Shown: positions 1-4,747 of the stretch, one piece after another
Layout: each line of letters starts with the position of its first letter
Position numbering within the stretch: position 1 is the stretch's first letter
NCBI GenBank assembly: GCA_018815265.1
Contig: JAHIYG010000269.1
Span: forward strand, 1 to 6,051
Source: Candidatus Altarchaeota archaeon
Lineage (GTDB): Archaea > Altiarchaeota > Altiarchaeia > IMC4 > SCGC-AAA252-I15
Direction: 5' to 3'
Length of the DNA stretch: 6,051 nt
Notes under the pieces: model-generated
Database searches by the model: none
What the model was told of the DNA's origin: nothing
The model's input: the letters and a program-made list of their open reading frames with translations, nothing else
Position numbers and translations under genes: made by a program

Positions 1-1202
1 AGGAGGTGACCGCTGGGGAGATTGTAGAGGCTGAAGTAGACTACGTCATGGTCAACGACGTCACAGGACTGCCTGCGTTTAAGTCATTTGAGAAACTAGG
101 CGCCAACCCGATTAATGAAAAGGTCGTTTTGATACCAGACCACTACGTGCCCAACAAGGATGTAGCATCGGCCGCGCAGGCGAAGGCCATGCGGGACTTC
201 GCAGAAAAATACAAGATAAAAAACTACTTTGAAGTCGGACGCGGCGGAGTATGCCACCAACTCATGATAGAGCAAGGATTCGTGGCACCTGGGAGGCTCA
301 TCGTCGGAGCAGACAGCCACACATGCAGCTACGGAGCACTCGGCGCATTCGCAACAGGAATAGGCTCAACAGAGGCGGCATGCACATTCGCATCAGGGAA
401 ACTATGGTTCAAAGTCCCAGAAACCCAGAAATTCACAGTAGAAGGTAAGCTCGGAAAATACGTCATGGGCAAAGACATCATACTACACATTATAGGCGAC
501 GTAGGCGTTGACGGGTCACTGTACAAAACCATGGAATGGTATGGATCAGCAATCACGTCACTGCCTCTTGCAGACAGGATAACAATCTCAAACATGGCAA
601 TTGAAGCAGGAGGCAAAGCAGGCATAATAGCATCAGACAAAAAAGTCGACGAATACCTCAAAGGCAGGGTGAGGGGTAAATACAAGCCAGTATACGCCGA
701 CAAAGACGCCCTATACTGCGAGGAAAGATACTACGAAGCCAAAGAAATAGTCCCTACAGTGGCTGAACCCTTTCTGCCTGAAAACACTAAACCAGTAGCT
801 GAAGTAAATGTGGAAATAGATCAGGCATACCTCGGCTCCTGCACAAACGGGAGAATCGAGGACATGAGAGTAGCCGCCAAACTAATCAAAGGCAAAAAAG
901 TAAAAGATGGCATCAGAATGATAGTTGTGCCTGCGACACAGGATGTAATGGACAAGATGGTTGCGGAGGGACTATACGACATATTCAGCAAAGCAGGCGC
1001 ATACGTATCTGGCCCCACATGCGGGGCATGCCTTGGAGGATACATGGGAATACTCGCAGACGGGGAAGTAGCAGTATCTTCAACCAACCGAAACTTCATA
1101 GGCAGGATGGGACATAAAAACTCAAAAGTCTACCTAGCCAACCCCGCAGTAGTCACAGCATCAGCGATAACCGGGAAAATAACAGACCCCAACAATCTAT
1201 GA
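1..1202 (+). CDS. leuC: 3-isopropylmalate dehydratase large subunit, 5'-truncated by the window
   Basis: This is the large, iron-sulfur subunit of isopropylmalate isomerase, which interconverts 2- and 3-isopropylmalate in leucine synthesis in the cytoplasm. The three cysteines expected to hold the 4Fe-4S cluster are visible: one in LGSCTNGR (codon at 840) and two in GPTCGACLG (codons at 1020 and 1029). The aconitase-family motifs EVGRGGVCHQ and GADSHT (Asp codon at 312) are also present. The reading frame is open to the first base. The GTG at position 6 is an internal valine: the residues E-V-T-A-G-E-I-V match the segment normally found about 20 residues inside this family, so the true start lies upstream. 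About 399 residues are seen of a usual 415-425. leuD follows 11 nt after the TGA stop. The close relative homoaconitase is possible but less likely, given the LeuD specificity loop and the nearby leuB. Confidence 0.93.
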   Translation, partial: EVTAGEIVEAEVDYVMVNDVTGLPAFKSFEKLGANPINEKVVLIPDHYVPNKDVASAAQAKAMRDFAEKYKIKNYFEVGRGGVCHQLMIEQGFVAPGRLIVGADSHTCSYGALGAFATGIGSTEAACTFASGKLWFKVPETQKFTVEGKLGKYVMGKDIILHIIGDVGVDGSLYKTMEWYGSAITSLPLADRITISNMAIEAGGKAGIIASDKKVDEYLKGRVRGKYKPVYADKDALYCEERYYEAKEIVPTVAEPFLPENTKPVAEVNVEIDQAYLGSCTNGRIEDMRVAAKLIKGKKVKDGIRMIVVPATQDVMDKMVAEGLYDIFSKAGAYVSGPTCGACLGGYMGILADGEVAVSSTNRNFIGRMGHKNSKVYLANPAVVTASAITGKITDPNNL

Positions 1203-1207
1203 GGTAA
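1201..1207 (+). promoter_or_regulatory. Ribosome binding site of leuD
   Basis: GAGGTAA lies 6 nt before the leuD ATG and overlaps the last two bases of the leuC stop codon. It matches the complement of the usual 16S rRNA 3' end except at one base. This supports the ATG at 1214 as the leuD start and translation from a leuC-leuD transcript. Confidence 0.7.
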
Positions 1208-1213
1208 GAAAAG

Positions 1214-1705
1214 ATGGAAGAAAAAATAACTGGGAAGGCATGGGTTTTCGGAGTAAACATAGACACAGACCAGATAATACCTGCGGAATACCTGGTCACG
1301 GGCGACCCAAAGGAACTCGGCAAACATGCATTCGAAAAAGTAAGGCCAGAATTCGTGAAGAAGGTGAAAGACGGAGAATTGATAGTCGCCAAAGACAACT
1401 TCGGATGTGGCTCATCACGGGAACACGCCCCCCTGGCACTGATGGGTTGCGGGATAAAATGCGTCATAGCCAAAAGCTTCGCACGCATATTCTACAGAAA
1501 CAGCATAAACATAGGGCTGCCACTCATCGAATGCGACATACCAGCCAAAGAAGGAGACACAATGGAAGTCGACTACAAAAAAGGCAAGGTCACAAACAAA
1601 ACCACAGGGGCAACAGCAGCATTCAAACCGCTGCCAGACTTCCTGCTTAAACTCATGCAAGAAGGAGGACTCGTAGAGTATACAAAAAAACAGCTGAAAA
1701 AATAG
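1214..1705 (+). CDS. leuD: 3-isopropylmalate dehydratase small subunit
   Basis: This is the small swivel-domain subunit that pairs with LeuC to complete isopropylmalate isomerase. The protein has 163 residues, the normal length for this compact archaeal-type family. Visible signatures are the N-terminal G-x-N-I-D-T-D-Q-I-I-P stretch (residues 13-23) and NFGCGSSREHAP (residues 62-73), which contributes to substrate binding, followed by the conserved IAKSFARIFYRN segment. The substrate-specificity loop reads YLVT (residues 26-29); the homologous homoaconitase subunits carry an arginine here (YLRT, from memory), so isopropylmalate is the better substrate call. The gene starts 11 nt after leuC and is surely co-transcribed. 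Its TAG stop lies in the left arm of an inverted repeat, 4 bp from the stop of the convergent gene. Confidence 0.93.
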   Translation: MEEKITGKAWVFGVNIDTDQIIPAEYLVTGDPKELGKHAFEKVRPEFVKKVKDGELIVAKDNFGCGSSREHAPLALMGCGIKCVIAKSFARIFYRNSINIGLPLIECDIPAKEGDTMEVDYKKGKVTNKTTGATAAFKPLPDFLLKLMQEGGLVEYTKKQLKK

Positions 1706-1726
1706 GTCACTACCCTCTATTTTTTC
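1696..1726. terminator. Bidirectional terminator between convergent genes
   Basis: GAAAAAATAG (1696-1705) and CTATTTTTTC (1717-1726) form a perfect 10-bp inverted repeat with an 11-nt loop. Each strand therefore reads a six-T run just after its coding sequence ends: 1720-1725 for leuD and 1702-1697 for the minus-strand gene. The minus strand meets a further T-run at 1690-1684. The leuD stop is inside the left arm and the opposing stop (1712-1710) is in the loop. Oligo-T tracts are the usual archaeal termination signal; whether the weak A/T hairpin matters is unknown. Confidence 0.6.
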
Positions 1727-2927
1727 TAAACCCTATCCTAACAGCCTCTAATCTGCCTCCAACAGCCACTACGTCAAAGTCTACAACGTCTGTGGGGCCA
1801 GGCAAAGGATTAATCCTAATCTTCTGATTCCTTCTTTTAACCCAATAATCCATCGGACCTCCAGGCTTCAAATCACCCTGGTCCACAAGCATCAAATCGC
1901 AGTTTAATATTCCTGTCTTCTGCATCTCATCAAATCTGGCAACTCCAAAAACCAAGTTAGGAGACTCCGGATTATTCCTGACACTCAACACATGATAAGA
2001 CCCGTCATCTGTGTAATTCCTGCTTGACATGAATGCATCATCGAGTTTATCCCTCACCAACGCACTAGATGAGTCCAACCTCACCTCGGCTATCACAGGA
2101 TAAGTCGGCTCGTACATGACAACCTCTGCAACAGGCGCATCAACCCAATAAACACCCTTATCTCTTAACCAGTGGCCTCTATCCTCAGCCTTACTTGCCG
2201 GCCTTCCCATGTCTCTTATGTTTCCATCCGGCAACTCAACCAAGGCCGCATCAATAGGCGCCTTGCCATACATTTCAATACACAACTCATACACCTTTGG
2301 ATTGACATTTCTCCAAAACTCTATGCTAGTATCTACTATATAATCATATCCTGGAGACTTCACATACTCCTGCTTGTTCTCCCTCGCAAGCTTAGCAGCA
2401 TCCCTATCATTGCCGTTGGATGCTATGACCCACTCTCTAGTACGTTCATCGGCTTTAAGATGTACCCTCAAATCAAAACCCTCCCTAAAACCCCCCTCGG
2501 ACTCGACATTAAACAGATTAAAACCGTCAACAACCACTACATCCCAACTACCGCACCCCAGCTCTTTTTTGATATCTCTTCCAAGATTTCCAAAATTCCA
2601 CCCCTCCTTCTCAACTTCGTATCCGTCCATCCAAAGACCAGGGCTGTAGTAATCGTCTGCATGTATTGCCTTCACCTTCAGATTCTTATCAACCAGCCTA
2701 GTGACAGCAGTTGAAAAGGTGGATTTGAAGACGTGTTTATCGCCGTCAAAACCGACGAGGATACATCCCCCACATTTCGCCTTGTCTGATATGGCATTTG
2801 CTATCACTTCAACAGCGCCGTCATTTAGGCTCATCCTCCTAGTTACAGTTTGCATAGGTGGTACAAGAGAATCATCTGGAGGTCTATTGATCCTCTCTCG
2901 CCCTCCATGATTTTGCTTCCTATGCAT
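1710..2927 (-). CDS. P-loop kinase-like protein with degenerate Walker A and unknown C-terminal region
   Basis: The open frame codes for up to 405 residues. Numbered from the first ATG, residues 55-175 resemble uridine/pantothenate-kinase-like P-loop enzymes: a beta-strand then G-F-D-G-D-K-H-V-F-K-S-T (59-70), HADDYY (89-94) matching the DD-F/Y-Y substrate motif, a Walker-B-like VVVVDGFNLF (130-139), and FDLRVHLKADERTREWV...ND-RD (151-176) like the lid region. The glycines of the Walker A loop are replaced (D-K-H-V-F for G-S-G-S-G type), though the lysine and Ser/Thr remain. Residues about 190-405 match nothing I know; they are soluble-looking, with no membrane segment. The start is uncertain: a TATA-like box overlaps the first ATG (2927), so initiation at Met25 (2855) or Met32 (2834) is more plausible and would begin just before the kinase fold. 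The gene lies inverted between leuD and leuB. The substrate is unknown; a catalytically dead or regulatory protein is possible. Confidence 0.75.
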   Translation of the reverse strand: MHRKQNHGGRERINRPPDDSLVPPMQTVTRRMSLNDGAVEVIANAISDKAKCGGCILVGFDGDKHVFKSTFSTAVTRLVDKNLKVKAIHADDYYSPGLWMDGYEVEKEGWNFGNLGRDIKKELGCGSWDVVVVDGFNLFNVESEGGFREGFDLRVHLKADERTREWVIASNGNDRDAAKLARENKQEYVKSPGYDYIVDTSIEFWRNVNPKVYELCIEMYGKAPIDAALVELPDGNIRDMGRPASKAEDRGHWLRDKGVYWVDAPVAEVVMYEPTYPVIAEVRLDSSSALVRDKLDDAFMSSRNYTDDGSYHVLSVRNNPESPNLVFGVARFDEMQKTGILNCDLMLVDQGDLKPGGPMDYWVKRRNQKIRINPLPGPTDVVDFDVVAVGGRLEAVRIGFRKNRG

Positions 2928-2937
2928 TATATAATAT
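2926..2937 (-). promoter_or_regulatory. TATA-like box for the minus-strand kinase-like gene
   Basis: Read on the minus strand this is ATATTATATAAT, and its inner ten bases (ATTATATAAT) are a perfect palindrome. An archaeal TATA box here would start transcription about 25 nt on, near 2906-2908, inside the longest reading frame. This argues against the ATG at 2927 as the real start of the downstream gene. The call rests on base composition and spacing only. Confidence 0.4.
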
Positions 2938-2943
2938 CGAGAA

Positions 2944-2961
2944 CTATGAGGTAAAAAAAGA
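2944..2961 (+). repeat. 18-bp near-repeat of the leuC-leuD junction
   Basis: CTATGAGGTAAAAAAAGA matches 17 of 18 bases of the sequence at 1197-1214, which carries the leuC stop and leuD ribosome binding site. Here it is non-coding and lies between the TATA boxes of the divergent genes. It could be a regulatory site or a leftover gene junction; chance is not excluded because it is A-rich. Confidence 0.35.
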
Positions 2962-2968
2962 GTGTTGG

Positions 2969-2978
2969 TTTATATTTT
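2969..2978 (+). promoter_or_regulatory. TATA box of leuB
   Basis: TTTATATTTT is centred about 29 nt before the leuB ATG at 3003, inside the 75-bp gap to the divergent gene. With the usual archaeal spacing of about 25-27 nt the transcript would begin at about 2998-3001, giving a leaderless or nearly leaderless mRNA. In agreement, no ribosome binding site is seen in ACTTCATCTGAG directly before the ATG. Confidence 0.6.
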
Positions 2979-3002
2979 CCCGGGATAAATACTTCATCTG
3001 AG

Positions 3003-4058
3003 ATGGCTAAGCAGGTTGCGGTATTGGCTGGAGATGGTATCGGCCCGGAAATAATGGCTGAAGCAATTAAGGTTCTTGACAAACTCAAACTCGACATCAA
3101 ATACAAGGAAGCTGACGTCGGGGGCGCAGCAATAGACAAACACGGCAAGGCGCTGCCTCAGGAGACGATAGATGCGTGCAGGGAATCTGCTGCAATACTG
3201 TTCGGCGCTGTTGGCGGCCCAAAATGGGAGAAATTACCGCCTGAACAGCAGCCTGAAAGAGGGGCACTACTGCCTCTTAGGAAGATATTTGATCTCTACG
3301 CCAACCTCAGACCAGCCAAAATATTCGCACCCCTCGCAGACGCATCAACCCTGAGGCCAGACATCATAGAAGGAGGATTAGACCTACTAATAGTCCGTGA
3401 ACTCACCTCTGGAATATACTTCGGAGACCCCAAGGGAATCACAGAGGAAGAGGGGTTCGACACAATGAGGTACAAAAAACACGAGGTGGAAAGAATAGCG
3501 AAAGTCGCGTTCGAGGCAGCGAGGAAAAGAGGCAAGAAAGTCACGTCAATAGACAAAGCCAACGTCCTCTCGACAATGGTGTTCTGGAGAAATACCGTTA
3601 CTGAAGTCCACAAAAAATATCCAGATATAGAATTAAGTCACATGTATGTCGATAACGCTGCAATGCAGTTGGTTAGGAACCCCAAACAATTCGACGTAAT
3701 ACTTGCAGGCAACATGTTCGGAGACATACTATCTGATGAAGCAAGCATGCTCACAGGAAGCATAGGGATGCTCCCATCCGCATCAATTGGGGAGGGAGGA
3801 TTCGGCTTGTATGAGCCAATACATGGTTCAGCACCAGACATCGCAGGCAAAGGCATAGCAAATCCGCTCGCGCAGATACTGTCATCTGCCATGCTTTTGC
3901 GCCACAGCCTGAACATGGAATCTGAAGCAAGAAAAATAGAATCAGCTGTTGAGGAAGTTTTGAATGAAGGATACAGGACAGGAGACATCATGAGTGTAGG
4001 ATGCCAGAAGGTGAACTGCGCAGAAATGGGTAATCTGGTCTCGGAAAAAATTGGTTGA
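3003..4058 (+). CDS. leuB: 3-isopropylmalate dehydrogenase
   Basis: This enzyme oxidises and decarboxylates 3-isopropylmalate with NAD+ to give 2-oxoisocaproate, the direct precursor of leucine. The 351-residue protein has the full family set: GDGIGPEI (10-17), substrate arginines R93, R103 and R132, Y139 in TSGIYFG, K185, and metal-binding D217, D241 and D245 within GNMFGDILSDEASM. GSAPDIAGKGIANP (275-288), with its Asp279, points to NAD+ rather than NADP+. The residue numbering almost equals that of the Thermus enzyme. The GGPKW insertion and the AMQLVRNPKQFDV segment are of the bacterial LeuB type, unlike the shorter methanogen homologue I recall, so past transfer into an archaeon is possible. 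The ATG at 3003 is chosen because the family begins here and the TATA box is 29 nt upstream. A DUF434 gene follows after 2 nt. Confidence 0.95.
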   Translation: MAKQVAVLAGDGIGPEIMAEAIKVLDKLKLDIKYKEADVGGAAIDKHGKALPQETIDACRESAAILFGAVGGPKWEKLPPEQQPERGALLPLRKIFDLYANLRPAKIFAPLADASTLRPDIIEGGLDLLIVRELTSGIYFGDPKGITEEEGFDTMRYKKHEVERIAKVAFEAARKRGKKVTSIDKANVLSTMVFWRNTVTEVHKKYPDIELSHMYVDNAAMQLVRNPKQFDVILAGNMFGDILSDEASMLTGSIGMLPSASIGEGGFGLYEPIHGSAPDIAGKGIANPLAQILSSAMLLRHSLNMESEARKIESAVEEVLNEGYRTGDIMSVGCQKVNCAEMGNLVSEKIG

Positions 4059-4060
4059 AA

Positions 4061-4687
4061 ATGGACAAACTACCGGGTGCACAGGAGGATTTAAGATTCT
4101 TATTGGATAGGGGATACCGTAAAGAATATGCGTTAAAATTCGTCGGCGACCACCACAACCTATTACTTAAAGAACGCAACCTGCTTTTTCGGCAGACCTA
4201 CTCCCAACGGGAGATTCAGGTGACTCTTTCCAAGCTCAAACCAACTGAATTCATCACAGGCAGGCATCTGGTGATAGACGGATTCAATGTTTTGATAACT
4301 ATAGAGCATGCGATGGCAAACGGCGAAGTATTTCTATGTCAAGACGGCCTTGTCAGAGACAACGTGGCGGCATTCTCAAACTACAAAATCAAGGAATCAA
4401 CAAGAAAGGCAGCTGACAAAGTCATAGAAATCCTTGTCAAATGCCCTCCAAAAGACATCTGCTGGGTATTTGACAGCCAAATATCAGGTAGCGGAACACT
4501 GTCTCAATATGTGATGAAAAGGCTATCTGAGGAAAAACTACAAGGTGAATCAATAACCTCCCCCACTGCGGACCACCAAATAAGCAAGCTAAACCTCCTC
4601 ACAGCAACGTCTGATTCTGCATTAATCGACAGGCTAGTGAGGGTAGTCGACCTTCCAGCTGCAGTACTTGAAATAGAAAAAGAATAA
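4061..4687 (+). CDS. DUF434-type protein with PIN-like C-terminal domain
   Basis: I recognise this 208-residue protein as the uncharacterised archaeal/bacterial DUF434 family. Residues about 4-58 form a helical N-terminal part (P-G-A-x-E-D-L-R-F-L-L-D-R-G-Y then V-G-D-H-H-N-L), the DUF434 region. Residues about 68-205 contain spaced acidic motifs: VIDGFNVLIT (71-80), CQDGLVRDN (93-101), WVFDSQISGSG (135-145) and TSDSALID (183-190). Their order resembles the metal-binding acids of PIN/NYN-type nucleases, so an RNA- or nucleic-acid-cutting role is an inference, not a known function. The start chosen is the ATG 2 nt after the leuB TGA; a TTG at 4055, overlapping that stop, would add two residues. 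The tight spacing implies co-transcription and probably translational coupling with leuB. No functional tie to leucine synthesis is evident. Confidence 0.8.
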   Translation: MDKLPGAQEDLRFLLDRGYRKEYALKFVGDHHNLLLKERNLLFRQTYSQREIQVTLSKLKPTEFITGRHLVIDGFNVLITIEHAMANGEVFLCQDGLVRDNVAAFSNYKIKESTRKAADKVIEILVKCPPKDICWVFDSQISGSGTLSQYVMKRLSEEKLQGESITSPTADHQISKLNLLTATSDSALIDRLVRVVDLPAAVLEIEKE

Positions 4688-4697
4688 TATAATGTAC

Positions 4698-4703
4698 TTT
4701 TTT
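4698..4703 (+). terminator. Oligo-T terminator after the leuB operon
   Basis: A run of six T lies 11 nt after the stop of the DUF434 gene and before the trpE TATA box, with no hairpin. This is the simple form expected for archaeal termination. It suggests that trpE is read mainly from its own promoter. Confidence 0.4.
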
Positions 4704-4717
4704 GTCTATTTATGTAT

Positions 4718-4725
4718 TTTTATAT
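4718..4725 (+). promoter_or_regulatory. TATA box of trpE
   Basis: TTTTATAT is centred about 26 nt before the trpE ATG at 4748. That is the archaeal TATA-to-start distance, so the mRNA probably begins at or within a few bases of the start codon. No ribosome binding site is present between the box and the ATG, which fits a leaderless transcript. Confidence 0.65.
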
Positions 4726-4728
4726 GCG

Positions 4729-4739
4729 TTTTACCTCAT
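4729..4739 (+). promoter_or_regulatory. Possible operator shared with the leuB upstream region
   Basis: TTTTACCTCAT sits between the trpE TATA box and the inferred transcription start, where a bound protein would block the polymerase. The exact reverse complement, ATGAGGTAAAA, occurs at 2946-2956 in the other divergent promoter region, and both are followed closely by AGTTC when read in the same sense. A regulatory role is inferred from position and repetition only. Confidence 0.25.
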
Positions 4740-4747
4740 TTTAGTTC

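Noticed and set aside
1..11. AGGAGGTGACC at the window start looks like an ideal ribosome binding site followed by a GTG start.
   Set aside because: The frame is open through it and encodes E-V-T-A-G-E, a segment internal to the LeuC family, and no start codon lies at the right spacing. It is coding sequence of a truncated leuC.
329..703. A 124-codon minus-strand open frame within leuC.
   Set aside because: It is antisense to well-conserved LeuC sequence, and its composition (Ser/Pro-rich) is typical of a shadow frame.
1214..1705. LeuC/LeuD as homoaconitase of the lysine or coenzyme B pathway.
   Set aside because: The LeuD loop reads YLVT without the arginine expected for homoaconitase, and a clear leuB lies nearby.
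2172..2714. A 180-codon plus-strand open frame inside the minus-strand gene.
   Set aside because: It lies opposite the kinase-like gene, whose frame shows recognisable motifs; the plus-strand translation shows no family features and no promoter or binding site ahead of it.
2962..2988. Short frame from GTG with GAGG upstream before leuB, encoding MLVYIFPG, as a possible leader peptide.
   Set aside because: It overlaps the leuB TATA box, so it would not be in the leuB transcript, and it holds just one leucine.
4055..4060. TTG start overlapping the leuB stop for the DUF434 gene.
   Set aside because: An ATG just 6 nt later is the stronger codon and fits the family start; the difference is two residues.
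4688..4747. A trp attenuator or leader peptide before trpE.
   Set aside because: The gap contains no short frame with tryptophan codons and no hairpin, and the TATA spacing leaves essentially no leader RNA.
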